A stretch of DNA of 64,000 bases from Extensimonas vulgaris (lineage in GTDB: Bacteria > Pseudomonadota > Gammaproteobacteria > Burkholderiales > Burkholderiaceae_C): the NCBI RefSeq assembly GCF_003337425.1, contig NZ_QPJU01000005.1, positions 63,303 through 127,302 on the forward strand, written 5' to 3'. Below, one piece after another: positions 21,374 through 31,460 of this stretch. The notes below the pieces were generated by a model. That model worked only from the letters and a program-made list of their open reading frames with translations, searched no databases and was not told the origin of the DNA. Numbering within the stretch: the first letter of the stretch is position 1; each line of letters opens with the position of its first letter. The translations under genes were made by a program, and so were the position numbers.

Positions 21374-22354
21374 ATGCCGCCCATGCCTTCCGAAGATGAC
21401 GCCTCGTACAAACTGCTGTTCTCGGCGCCCGAGGTCGTGCGCGACCTGGTGCTGGGCTTCATCCCCGATGCGTGGCTGCACAGCCTGGACTACTCCACGC
21501 TCGAAAAAATGCCCGGCAGCTACATCACCGATGACCTGCGCCAGCGCGCCGACGACGTCGTCTGGCGCGTCAAGGCCGACGGCGAGTGGATCTACCTGTA
21601 CCTGCTGATCGAATTCCAAAGCAGCGTAGATGCCTGGATGGCCGTGCGCATCATGACCTACGTGGGCCTGCTGTACCAAGACCTGATCCGCCGCGGTGAA
21701 GCGCTCGAGGGCAAAAGGCTGCCGCCCGTGCTGCCCATCGTGCTCTACAACGGCGACGCCAAATGGACGGCCGCCACCGACATCGCCACGCTGATCCCCA
21801 AAGTCCCCGGCCTGGTGGCCCAATACCTGCCCAAACTCGAATACCTGCTGATCGACGAAAACCAGTACGCCGAAGCGGACTTGGCAGAGCTGAAAAATCT
21901 GGTCGCGGCCATCATCCGCTTCGAGCACCCGGAAAACGAGCAAGCGCTGCTGGCGTTGATCGACGTGCTCAACGACATGCTGCAAAGCAATGCGGAGCTC
22001 AAGCGCACTTTTGCGATCTGGATTCGTGCGGTACTCTTGCGCCAAAGCAAGCACACCCTGGTGCTGCCCAAGGTGCAAGATTTGAAGGAGTTGAAAATGA
22101 CGCTGGCAGAACGCTTTGACCAATGGGCTCGCAAGTACGAGCAAAAAGGGCTCGAAAAAGGCATCGAGAAAGGCATCGAAAAAGGCATCGAGAAGGGGGA
22201 AGCCCTCCTGCTGCAGCGGCTTCTGACGCGCCGATTCGGCCCTTTGCCCGGCGACATCGTCGGGCGGATCTCAGGGGCGACGGCCGCGCAGCTGGAGCAG
22301 TGGGGCGAGCGCGTTTTGGATGCCGCCAGCCTGGAGGAAGTCTTTCGCCCCTGA
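21374..22354 (+). CDS. Rpn family recombination-promoting nuclease / YhgA-like transposase-type protein
   Basis: A 326-residue protein with an N-terminal PD-(D/E)XK-type nuclease domain: YKLLFSAPEVVRDLVLGF at the start, then LYLLIEFQSSVDAWMAVR carrying the ExQ motif at about 76-80. After a charged KGLEKGIEKGIEKG repeat at about 257-275 comes a DUF4351-like tail (LLTRRFGPLP...WGERVLDAASLEEVF). Rpn proteins increase RecA-independent recombination and behave like selfish genes. ATG at 21374 or 21383 could both start it. It lies between an intact prs-like gene and a relic of the same gene, and next to element B. Confidence 0.88.
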   Translation: MPPMPSEDDASYKLLFSAPEVVRDLVLGFIPDAWLHSLDYSTLEKMPGSYITDDLRQRADDVVWRVKADGEWIYLYLLIEFQSSVDAWMAVRIMTYVGLLYQDLIRRGEALEGKRLPPVLPIVLYNGDAKWTAATDIATLIPKVPGLVAQYLPKLEYLLIDENQYAEADLAELKNLVAAIIRFEHPENEQALLALIDVLNDMLQSNAELKRTFAIWIRAVLLRQSKHTLVLPKVQDLKELKMTLAERFDQWARKYEQKGLEKGIEKGIEKGIEKGEALLLQRLLTRRFGPLPGDIVGRISGATAAQLEQWGERVLDAASLEEVFRP

Positions 22355-22356
22355 GG

Positions 22357-22473
22357 GCGTCGTGCCGCGCGACGACATGGCCAGCACCGGCCGCACGCTC
22401 GCCCAGGCAGCGCGCCAGCTGTGCGCTGCTGGCGCCGCCATCGGTCGATGGGGCTGTGATGCACGCACTGTTC
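22357..22473 (+). pseudogene. Relic of the PRPP synthetase 3' region
   Basis: About 117 bases resemble 20986-21105 of the PRPP synthetase gene, including GACGACATGGCCAGCACCGG followed by CCGCACGCTCGCCCAGGC. Translation still gives DDMASTGRTLAQAARQL, the PRPP loop, but no start or remaining gene is present. It begins three bases after the rpn stop, so the rpn gene sits between parent and relic. Confidence 0.8.
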
Positions 22474-22602
22474 CCACTGCCAAGCGTGGCAACGTACCCT
22501 ATGCAAAGATCATGACCAGGTTCTTAGACACTGGCCGCAGTAGACCAAGCCCGGCGGTCGAAACGGCTGCTCCACCTGCGCAACCCTCGGCGCAAGAATG
22601 CT
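22474..22602. other. Gene-free spacer
   Basis: 129 bases after the prs relic show no gene or repeat that I can recognise. Confidence 0.4.
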
Positions 22603-22767
22603 AGGAGCCTGTCGGACTTTGGAATCGTCGGCTGCGAATGCGCCGCAGCGGCCCATTTTTTACCGGCTTCTTGCCCCATAGCACCACTATGGGGCGGCGA
22701 ATCCGGCAAAAACTGGCCTCGCTGGGGCACCTTCTCGCTTTCGACGCCCAAAGTCCGACAGGCTCCT
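22603..22767 (+). mobile_element. 165-bp foldback element A, copy 2
   Basis: Complete copy running from AGGAGCCTGTCGGACTTTGG to CCAAAGTCCGACAGGCTCCT (one internal difference). It is almost identical to copy 1 and flanked by CT before and AG after, giving CTAG at each boundary. Whole-element inverted symmetry around CCCCATAG/CTATGGGG. It abuts another foldback element on its right. Confidence 0.88.
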
Positions 22768-22768
22768 A

Positions 22769-22928
22769 GTGTAGTGTTCGACCCTATCTGCGACATAAAA
22801 CCGCGTCTTTTCGGCCTGGGCCGCGTTGCAAATCCTCGCGATACCACCCGGTATCGCTGCGGTTTGCGCCTTGCCCAGACCAAAAATCCATCGGTTTTAT
22901 TTGTCGCATCAAGCATCAAACACTACAC
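22769..22928 (+). mobile_element. 160-bp foldback element C, abutting element A
   Basis: Ends GTGTAGTGTT and AACACTACAC are perfect inverted repeats. Inside, TGCGACATAAAACCG on the left mirrors CGGTTTTATTTGTCGCA on the right, GGCCTGGGC mirrors GCCCAGACC, and GCGATACC meets GGTATCGC in the middle. It has the same design as element A but unrelated sequence. No other copy was seen in the window. Confidence 0.75.
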
Positions 22929-23079
22929 AAGCGCCAAAGCCGCTTGGTGGCGCAAGCCGACAGTACCGATGTTGCAATGCAGCCATGGATGGATGCATGT
23001 TTGGCCAGTGTGGACGGCTGGACGGCATGCGCCATTGCACCTGCGCACCACCACTGATTTACCGCAAACCCCGCTTCCC

Positions 23080-23703
23080 ATGCTCCTAGACGCCTCCACT
23101 TCCCAACTCGTTCTGGTGGACTACCAGGAACGCCTGATGCCCGCCATTTTTGAAGGCGCCTCCGTGCTCGCGCGTGCGCGGCTGCTTGCGCAGGTGGCGC
23201 GGCGCTTGCAGGTGCCCGTGTGGGGCACCGAGCAAAACCCCTCGCGCCTGGGCGCGAACGACGCCGCGCTGCGCGCGCTGTGCCAGCAAACCCTTGCCAA
23301 GATGCACTTCAGCGCGGTCGAAGAGGGTCTTGGCGAATGGCTGCGCCCGCCCGCCAAAGCCCCCGCGGGCAACGCGCGCAGCCTGCCGCGGCATCTGCAA
23401 AAACCGCAGCAGGCCGCGCCCGCACGCGGCAGCATCGTCATCGCGGGCTGCGAGGCGCATGTGTGCCTGCTGCAAACCGCGCTCGACCTGCTCGAAGATG
23501 AATTCGAGGTCTGGGTCGTCACCGACGCCTGCGGCTCACGCACCGAGCGCAACCGCGACGCCGCCTTCGATCGCCTCGCCGGGGCCGGTGCGGAGCTCGT
23601 CACTACCGAAATGGTCGCTTTCGAATGGCTGCGCAGCTGCGAGCACCCGGCGTTCAAGGACTTGTTGCCCTTGCTCAAAGAGGGCGGCACGCCCGGCGCG
23701 TGA
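23080..23703 (+). CDS. Isochorismatase-like cysteine hydrolase
   Basis: A 207-residue member of the isochorismatase fold, YcaC-like branch. The Asp of the triad is in LVLVDYQERLMP, the Lys in LAKMHFSAVEEG, and the nucleophilic Cys in GCEAHVCLLQTALDLL. An insertion of about 30 residues rich in Ala, Pro and Arg (around 95-125) separates the Lys and Cys parts. The ATG at MLLDASTS is chosen because upstream codons cross element C. The substrate is unknown; homologues hydrolyse amides or act on unknown small molecules. Confidence 0.88.
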   Translation: MLLDASTSQLVLVDYQERLMPAIFEGASVLARARLLAQVARRLQVPVWGTEQNPSRLGANDAALRALCQQTLAKMHFSAVEEGLGEWLRPPAKAPAGNARSLPRHLQKPQQAAPARGSIVIAGCEAHVCLLQTALDLLEDEFEVWVVTDACGSRTERNRDAAFDRLAGAGAELVTTEMVAFEWLRSCEHPAFKDLLPLLKEGGTPGA

Positions 23704-23843
23704 GGCGCTTGCAAGAGGGCGAAACAGAGTTTGAAGATGACCGCCTGATCGGCGGCCTGTGGGCCAGCCTGTCGCAAGGGCGCTGCCGCTTCGTGATGGT
23801 CAAAGACAAGCGCTGGGATTGGATCGAAGAGAAACTGGTGTGA
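23700..23843 (+). CDS. Short hypothetical protein or gene remnant
   Basis: A 47-residue frame overlapping the hydrolase stop (GTGA) and ending at the start of the DUF6155 remnant. Charged and aromatic (KDKRWDWIEEKLV at the end), with no recognised domain. The coupling by overlap suggests translation, yet its isolation among broken genes makes a remnant as likely. Confidence 0.35.
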   Translation: MRRLQEGETEFEDDRLIGGLWASLSQGRCRFVMVKDKRWDWIEEKLV

Positions 23844-24394
23844 CGAAATCGAGCACAGGCACGAAATAAACCACCCCGAGCGGGAGCGATGTCAAGGCCA
23901 GGCTCGCCGACCTCGAGCGCGCCGGGCTGGTCGGGCTGGTACATGACCTGTACGCGGCCAGCAAGGAGAACCAGGCTTTTCTGCACACCCGCTTTGCCTT
24001 GGGCGACGACCCGCTCAGGCCTTACAAGGCGACGATCACGCAATGGATCAACCCTGCCGACTACCGCAAGCCGCTGTCTGTGGCCAAGGCCAAGAAGGTC
24101 ATCAGCGACTACCAGAAGGCGCTGGGCCAGCCCGAGGGCTTGGCGGAGCTGGCGGTGTTTTACTGCGAAGAAGTGTTCGATTTTCTGTCCGGTTGTGGCA
24201 TGGATGACGAAGGCTTTTACGTCGCGCTGGAGCGTATGTTCGAGCAGGCGCTGAAGTACGTGCTGGCCTTGCCCGAGGCGCGGCGTGCGCCATTTCTTGC
24301 CCGGCTGGAGCAGGTGCGCGCACTGGGGCAGAACGTCGGCTGGGGCGTGGGCGACAACTTCAACGACTTGTGGTTGGAGGCTGGTTTGGACTAG
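23840..24394 (+). pseudogene. DUF6155 family gene with early stop codon
   Basis: The frame starting at GTG 23840 gives MTKSSTGTK, then TAA at 23867-23869, then continues in frame as about 175 residues of DUF6155-like sequence (VGLVHDLYAASKENQAFLHT, DDPLRPYKATITQW, GLAELAVFYCEE). No good in-frame start follows the stop, so the product is probably not made unless TTG at 23999 is used. The 3' end is also altered: its TAG stop is formed by the CTAG at the edge of an element A fragment. A sequencing error at the TAA cannot be excluded. Confidence 0.7.
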
Positions 24395-24414
24395 GAGCCT
24401 GTCGGACTTTGGGG
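24393..24414 (+). mobile_element. Solo end of element A
   Basis: AGGAGCCTGTCGGACTTTGG matches the left 20 bases of element A exactly, preceded by CT. The rest of the element is missing, so this is a single end left by deletion or by one-ended events. Confidence 0.8.
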
Positions 24415-24735
24415 TCGTTAGGCAGCGCCCAGCCAAAAAACGCCCCGATCTCCGCGCGCTGGCGCATGGCGTCGTCCCAGCCGAGTGCCATCAGCGCCTG
24501 GGTGTAGCCGGGCTCGAACAGCAGGTAGCTTGCGAGTGCGCCGGTGCGCGGGTCGTTTGGCTGCACGCCCAGGATGCCGAGCAGGGCGCGCACCGAGGCG
24601 GGCAACTCGCCCACGTACTGCGTGGCCAGGGCGTCGAGCGGCTGCGAGGGGGCGATCACCAGCAGGTCTATGGGGCGCAGCGGGCTTTGTGCGCGCGGCC
24701 GGCGCCGTCGTGGAGCCCGTCACTGTTGCTCCGGC
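24411..24735 (-). pseudogene. C-terminal fragment of a patatin-like phospholipase
   Basis: The minus-strand frame reads LRPIDLLVIAPSQPLDALAT, VRALLGILG and YLLFEPGYTQALMALGWDDA, which matches the C-terminal part of patatin-like proteins. The N-terminal catalytic Ser and Asp parts are absent, and no promoter or start is seen beyond 24735. The 3' end runs into the element A end, giving NDPKVRQAPS. Broken at both ends. Confidence 0.75.
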
Positions 24736-24839
24736 CCTCTGAAATTTGAATGTTTTCCCTAATCGTCCAAATGAGAGGTGACGTGGAAAAATTGCAACTT
24801 CAAAGGGGTGAATCTATAAAAAAGCGGCGCGGCGCGCAC

Positions 24840-24869
24840 CAAAAATGTCGACGGCGGCGCCCCGTCGAC
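24840..24869 (-). terminator. Hairpin with short T run after the CsgG-like gene
   Basis: On the minus strand GTCGACGG pairs perfectly with CCGTCGAC over a 7-base loop, followed by ATTTTT. It is 50 bases downstream of the CsgG-like stop. A second small hairpin (CGACGAT/ATCGTCG) lies beside it. Confidence 0.6.
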
Positions 24870-24918
24870 GATGCGAATCGTCGCCTAGCCCCCAAGAAGT
24901 CGGCCATAGCGGCGAGGC

Positions 24919-25740
24919 TCAATTGTTCATGGCGGGTGTCGATGGTGTATCTGTGGCGCCCTCTTCAGTGGGCTTGGCCGACTTGAGCGCAGGACGGTAT
25001 ACGACGGCGTCTTTGGCAAGCGAGTCCACGATGAAGCTCGTAGCCATGATGATGGTTTCCGTCGCAATCTTATCCATTACCGGCGACTTGGTCACCGAAA
25101 ACGCACCGCCCACAGCGCCTGCTCCTATCAGACCGCCGCCTGCGAGCCCCCAAGATGAGCTCTCATTGTTCGCTTCGAAACTTTTAGAGGCTTTCACACT
25201 GGCGGTCTGTACCTCGATCAGGCGGACATCCATGGCCAGATTGGCGGTTTTTTTGGTCGATTGGATGCCGCCGATGATGGGGATGAAGCCACCGCCAAAA
25301 GAACTCTTTTGCGTCTCCAGGCCGATGGAGGTGATCGCACCGCTGATGAGATAGTCCGCCGGCTTTGCCTTGATCGTGACCCCGGCCAATTCCATCTCCT
25401 TGCGCAGCTCCTCCATGGCCTCACGCTCTTGGACTTCGAAGCAGTTCGTGGCCTTGAGGGCGGTCGTCAGTGCGTTGGACATCCCTTCGCCGACCTTGCT
25501 CAAGTCCTGCAGCTGGCCAGAGGCGTTGGCGAGTGCCAGCAGTGCGCTCATTTGCCCATTGGCCTCGATTTTTTGGCAACCACTGGCCTTGCAGTTGAGT
25601 TTGCCGATCGAAACCGACGCTACTGGTTTTGCGCATCGTGGCAGCAAATCACCGATGTTTTTTTCGGAAACGGTCGTTTCAGCAGCGGCCGTTGCCCCAA
25701 TACCAAGTGCAATGGCTGCCAGTAGTGTTTTCCTTGTCAT
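24919..25740 (-). CDS. CsgG/HfaB-like secreted protein
   Basis: A 273-residue protein with a Sec signal peptide (MTRKTLLAAIALGIGATAAAE), so it is exported, with no lipobox Cys. The central part resembles the CsgG/HfaB family: FEVQEREAMEELRKEMELAG, KPADYLISGAITSIG, and ANLAMDVRLIEVQTASV. Four Cys lie in the first 110 residues. A Gly-rich GLAGGGLIGAGAVGGAF segment may insert in a membrane. CsgG forms outer-membrane pores for curli export, but no curli genes are nearby, so the role here is unknown. Confidence 0.75.
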   Translation of the reverse strand: MTRKTLLAAIALGIGATAAAETTVSEKNIGDLLPRCAKPVASVSIGKLNCKASGCQKIEANGQMSALLALANASGQLQDLSKVGEGMSNALTTALKATNCFEVQEREAMEELRKEMELAGVTIKAKPADYLISGAITSIGLETQKSSFGGGFIPIIGGIQSTKKTANLAMDVRLIEVQTASVKASKSFEANNESSSWGLAGGGLIGAGAVGGAFSVTKSPVMDKIATETIIMATSFIVDSLAKDAVVYRPALKSAKPTEEGATDTPSTPAMNN

Positions 25741-25866
25741 ACGGATTCCTCGTGATTTTTGACAGATTTGTTGTTTATGGTATTCGAATGTAACAAAAGT
25801 GAGCGGCGATGGGCAAGGCAGACGGCGCCCCTGTTCATAGGTTTTTGAGGAGCGAAAGCCCTCAGC

Positions 25867-27789
<1,923 letters not shown>

Positions 27790-27826
27790 GGGCTGCGATT
27801 ATCCAAGCCGCGCTACCATCCCCGCC

Positions 27827-29095
27827 ATGCAAGACAGCCAAGACCTGACGACGCGCCTCATCCACCACCCTTACACGCCGCCGCCGGGCTTTGCCGCGCC
27901 GCAGCCGGGCGTGTTCAAGGCCTCGACGGTGATCTTCCCGAACGTGGCCGCGCTGCGCTCGCGCGAGTGGAAGGACAAGAGCGGCTACACCTATGGCCTG
28001 CACGGCACGCCCACCACCTTCACGCTCGAAGAGCGCCTGTGCACGCTCGAAGGCGGCTTGCACTGCCTGCTCGTGCCCAGCGGCCTTGCGGCCATCAGCA
28101 CTGTGGGCCTGGCGCTGTTGCAGCCGGGCGACGAGGTGCTGATCCCCGACAACGCCTACGGCCCGAACAAGGAGTTTGCGCGCGGCGAGCTCGCGCGCCT
28201 GGGCGTGGGCCACCGGCTGTACGACCCGCTGGACGCTGCCGACCTTGCCGCGCAGATCACGCCGGCCACGCGCCTGGCGTGGCTCGAAGCGCCGGGCTCG
28301 GTGAGCATGGAGTTCCCTGACCTGCCTGCGCTGGTACGCATCTGCCGCGCGCACGGCGTGTGCTGCGCGCTCGACAACACCTGGGGCGCGGGCCTGGCCT
28401 TTGCGCCGTTTGACTTGCTGCGCGACGGCGGCAGCCTGGGCGCGGACATCTCCATCCACGCGCTGACCAAGTACCCGAGCGGCGGCGGCGACGTGCTCAT
28501 GGGCAGCATCGTCACGCGCGACGCGGCGCTGCACCAGCGGCTGCAGCGCACGCACATGCACCTGGGGCTGGGCGTGGGCGCGAACGACGCCGAGGCCGTG
28601 CTGCGCGCGCTGCCCAGCCTGGCGCTGCGCTACCGCGCGCACGACGTGGCGGCACGCACGCTCGCGCGCTGGCTCGCGCAGCAAAGCCAGGTGGTGCAGG
28701 TGCTGCACCCGGCGCTGCCAGGCGCGCCAGGGCACGAACATTGGCGCGCGCTCTGCGCTGGCGCCAGCGGGGCGGCGCAGGATGCTACGAAGGAAGTAGC
28801 TACAAGCGCTGATCCAGGCTTGGCTGCGGGGCTTTTTAGCATCATTTTCGACGCGCGCTACCGCGCCGAGCAGGTCGATGCCTTCTGCGATGCGCTGCGC
28901 CTGTTCAAAATCGGCTACAGCTGGGGCGGGCCGATCAGCCTGGTCGTGCCCTATGAGCTCGCTGCCATGCGCAGCCGCCCGGCGCCGCAGCTGCGCACCG
29001 GCCATTTGGTGAGGTTTTCCGTCGGACTCGAAGCGGTGGCAGATTTGCAGCGCGACTTGCAGCAAGCTCTGACACAGGCGCTGCCGCCGCTATAG
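27827..29095 (+). CDS. metC: Cystathionine beta-lyase
   Basis: A PLP enzyme of the Cys/Met metabolism family, 422 residues. Features are GYTYGLHGTPT, SGLAAISTVGLAL for the PLP phosphate, AYGPNKEF, DNTWGAGLAFAP, and the Schiff-base Lys in HALTKYPSGGGDVLMG. It cleaves cystathionine to homocysteine, pyruvate and ammonia in methionine synthesis, although gamma-family relatives look alike. An unusual stretch around residues 318-342 (codons at 28779-28850) carries the short dispersed repeat in frame and is not expected in homologues. The upstream frame extension belongs to the uup antisense. Confidence 0.9.
   Translation: MQDSQDLTTRLIHHPYTPPPGFAAPQPGVFKASTVIFPNVAALRSREWKDKSGYTYGLHGTPTTFTLEERLCTLEGGLHCLLVPSGLAAISTVGLALLQPGDEVLIPDNAYGPNKEFARGELARLGVGHRLYDPLDAADLAAQITPATRLAWLEAPGSVSMEFPDLPALVRICRAHGVCCALDNTWGAGLAFAPFDLLRDGGSLGADISIHALTKYPSGGGDVLMGSIVTRDAALHQRLQRTHMHLGLGVGANDAEAVLRALPSLALRYRAHDVAARTLARWLAQQSQVVQVLHPALPGAPGHEHWRALCAGASGAAQDATKEVATSADPGLAAGLFSIIFDARYRAEQVDAFCDALRLFKIGYSWGGPISLVVPYELAAMRSRPAPQLRTGHLVRFSVGLEAVADLQRDLQQALTQALPPL
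28779..28850 (+). repeat. Short dispersed repeat inside the metC reading frame
   Basis: GATGCTACGAAGGAAGTAGC followed by TACAAGCGCTGATCC and later GGGGCTTTTTAGCATCATTTT repeats the AGCTACAAGCGC/TTTTTAGCAT layout of the intergenic copies. It is translated as QDATKEVATSADPGLAAGLF without breaking the frame. Confidence 0.45.
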
Positions 29096-29199
29096 CCGAC
29101 CATCGTGTTCTGGTGTTTGATCTAAAACAAGGGTTTTCCATGATGGCGTAGCGGCGGCGAACGTCTTACTTTGGAGCATCTCTATTGCAGGAGGCTCCG

Positions 29200-30018
29200 A
29201 TGAACGAATCCCCCGCCACCTCCGACCTCACCCCAGCCGCCGAGCCCACACACGCCATCACGCTGCAGCCCTTGCGCTGGGCCGACCCGCTGCGCTGGCT
29301 GCTCAAGGGCTTGCAGGACGTGCGCGCTGCGCCCGGCATTGCGCTGTTTTATGGCATTTGTTTCTGGTGCATGGCGCTGTTGCTCGGCTGGGTGTTTCGC
29401 AACCAGCCCGAATACACCATGTCGCTCGCGAGCGGCTGCCTGCTGGTCGGGCCGTTTCTTGCCATGGGCCTCTACGACACGAGCCGGCGGCGCGAAGCGG
29501 GTCTCGCGCCCGACCTGGGGCAGTCGATCACCTGCTGGGACAGCCACATGGGCAGCATGGGCATGTTGGTGCTCGTGCTGATCGTGCTCGAACTGCTCTG
29601 GGGGCGCGCCTCGCTCGTGGTGTTTGCGGTGTTTTTCGACACCGGCATGCCCTCGTCGAGCGGTGTGTTCGAGGCCGTGTTCAACCCGCGCAACTGGGAA
29701 TTCGTCGCGGTCTATACCGTGGTGGGCGGCGCGTTCGCGGCGCTGGTGTTTTCGTGCACGGTGGTGTCCATTCCGATGATCCTGGATCGCGACACCGACG
29801 CGCTCACGGCCTGCATCACGAGTATGCGCGTGGTTGCAGCAAACCCCGGCGTGATGCTGCTGTGGGGCGCTTTGATCACGGCGCTCGTCCTGGCCTCGCT
29901 GTGGATCTGGGGCGCGGGCCTGCTGCTCGTGGGGCCGGTGCTGGGCCATGCAAGCTGGCACGCCTACCGCGCCGCGGTGGCGCCTACAACTGCACCCACG
30001 GCTACGGGCGCTGCCTGA
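29200..30018 (+). CDS. DUF2189 family membrane protein
   Basis: A 272-residue inner-membrane protein with about six hydrophobic helices (GIALFYGICFWCMALLLGWV at about 47-66, then GMLVLVLIVLELLWG, VAVYTVVGGAFAALVFSC, and a C-terminal pair). The DUF2189 layout, with a PLRWADPLRWLLKG amphipathic N-terminus, is clear. GCAGGAGG lies 8 bases before the ATG, which decides the start. Its stop codon is directly followed by the stop of the convergent tesA, with no base between. Function is unknown. Confidence 0.85.
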   Translation: MNESPATSDLTPAAEPTHAITLQPLRWADPLRWLLKGLQDVRAAPGIALFYGICFWCMALLLGWVFRNQPEYTMSLASGCLLVGPFLAMGLYDTSRRREAGLAPDLGQSITCWDSHMGSMGMLVLVLIVLELLWGRASLVVFAVFFDTGMPSSSGVFEAVFNPRNWEFVAVYTVVGGAFAALVFSCTVVSIPMILDRDTDALTACITSMRVVAANPGVMLLWGALITALVLASLWIWGAGLLLVGPVLGHASWHAYRAAVAPTTAPTATGAA

Positions 30019-30693
30019 TCAGCGCAGCAGCTTGACGAGTTCTGGCCAGACGTTGGCCAGCAGGCGCGGCTGGGCCTGCGCGTTCGGGTGGATGCGGTCG
30101 GGCTGGAACCAGGCCGTGGGGTCGGGCCCGTCGGCCACGCCCGCGAGCAAAAAGGGCACGAGCGCCGTCTTGTGCGCGCGCGCCACTTTGGGAAACAACG
30201 CGGCGAATTGCTGCGTGTAGGCGGCACCGTAGTTGGGCGGCACCTGCATGCCCACGAGCAGCACCTTCGCGCCGGCCTGCTGCGCAGCCTGCACCATGGC
30301 CACGAGGTTGTCCTCGGTGTGCGCAAGGGCCAGCCCGCGCAGCGCATCGTTGCCGCCGAGCTCTATCACCACCACGCTGGGTCGGTGCTGTGCGAGCAGC
30401 GCCGGCAGGCGCGCGCGCCCGCCCGAAGTGGTCTCGCCGCTGATGCTCGCGTTGACCACGGTGGCGGCGATTTTTTCCTGCGCCAGTTTTTGTTCAAGCA
30501 GCGCCACCCAGCCACTGCCGCGCGGCAGGCCGTATTCGGCGCTCAGCGAATCGCCGAGCACCAGGATCACGGGTGCGCGTGCCGGCGCTTTGGGCGCCTG
30601 GCGCGCCTGCGTGGACACGACGAAAAGCCCCGCAGCCGCAGCAGCGCCCGCGTGCAGGATAAAGTCACGTCGATGCACAGTGCGAATCCTCAT
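30019..30693 (-). CDS. tesA: Arylesterase / acyl-CoA thioesterase I, TesA-like (SGNH hydrolase)
   Basis: A 224-residue GDSL hydrolase. The nucleophilic Ser is in VLGDSLSAEYGLP, the oxyanion residues in ISGETTSGG and GGNDALRGL, and the Asp-His pair in DRIHPNAQAQ. The N-terminus MRIRTVHRRDFILHAGAAAA has a twin-Arg pair before a hydrophobic stretch, so export may go through Tat instead of Sec. An alternative TTG start two codons upstream was not used. It is divergent from ybbA, the usual neighbourhood. It hydrolyses fatty acyl esters or thioesters in the periplasm. Confidence 0.93.
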   Translation of the reverse strand: MRIRTVHRRDFILHAGAAAAAGLFVVSTQARQAPKAPARAPVILVLGDSLSAEYGLPRGSGWVALLEQKLAQEKIAATVVNASISGETTSGGRARLPALLAQHRPSVVVIELGGNDALRGLALAHTEDNLVAMVQAAQQAGAKVLLVGMQVPPNYGAAYTQQFAALFPKVARAHKTALVPFLLAGVADGPDPTAWFQPDRIHPNAQAQPRLLANVWPELVKLLR

Positions 30694-30713
30694 TCCCAAC
30701 CTTTCATGACTTC

Positions 30714-31454
30714 ATGACCCAAGCCGCGCCTTTTTCGCCGCCATCACCCCAAGCTGCCAGCCCCAGTGCAGAGCCCATGGTGGCCGTGGAGCATCTGAGC
30801 AAGTCGGTGACGGATTCGAGCGGCACGCTCGACATTTTGCGGGATGTGGACTTTCGCCTCGCGCCGCGCGAGACGGCGGCCATCGTGGGCGCCTCGGGCT
30901 CGGGCAAGAGCACGCTGCTGGCGTTGATAGCAGGGCTGGACACACCCACGCGCGGCACCGTGCGCCTGGCCGGTCAAGACCTGTTTGCGCGCGATGAGGA
31001 CGCACGCGCCGCACTGCGCGCGCAAAAAGTGGGCTTCGTGTTCCAGAGCTTTCAGCTGCTCGCGCACCTCACGGCGCTCGAAAACGTGATGCTGCCGCTG
31101 GAGCTCGCCGGGCAGCGCGATGCACGCCGGCGCGCGACCGAGATGCTCGCGCGCGTGGGGCTGGCGCAGCGCCTGCGCCACTACCCCAAGCTGCTCAGCG
31201 GCGGCGAGCAGCAGCGCGTGGCGCTCGCGCGGGCTTTCGTCGTGCAGCCCGCGGTGCTGCTGGCCGACGAGCCCACGGGCAGCCTGGACTTCGCCACCGG
31301 CGAAAAAGTCATGCAGCTGATGTTCGAGCTCAACCGCGAGCAAGGCACCACGCTGGTGCTCGTGACGCACGACGCGCGCATCGCCGCGCAGTGCCGCCGG
31401 CGCATCACGCTCGAAGCCGGGCAGGTGGTGGAGGATGTGGGTGAGAACGAGTGA
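30714..31454 (+). CDS. ybbA: ABC transporter ATP-binding protein, YbbA/LolD-like
   Basis: A 246-residue ATPase with Walker A GASGSGKST, Q-loop FVFQSFQLL, signature LSGGEQQR, Walker B VLLADEPTGSLD and switch His THDARIA. This set matches the MacB/LolD/YbbA branch. The first 20 residues, Pro/Ala-rich, precede the domain, and the internal MVAVEHLSK could be the true start. The partner permease ybbP that normally follows is missing. Instead, element B copy 3 starts seven bases after the stop. With no permease, its role is doubtful unless the partner is elsewhere. Confidence 0.9.
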   Translation: MTQAAPFSPPSPQAASPSAEPMVAVEHLSKSVTDSSGTLDILRDVDFRLAPRETAAIVGASGSGKSTLLALIAGLDTPTRGTVRLAGQDLFARDEDARAALRAQKVGFVFQSFQLLAHLTALENVMLPLELAGQRDARRRATEMLARVGLAQRLRHYPKLLSGGEQQRVALARAFVVQPAVLLADEPTGSLDFATGEKVMQLMFELNREQGTTLVLVTHDARIAAQCRRRITLEAGQVVEDVGENE

Positions 31455-31460
31455 CAGAAT

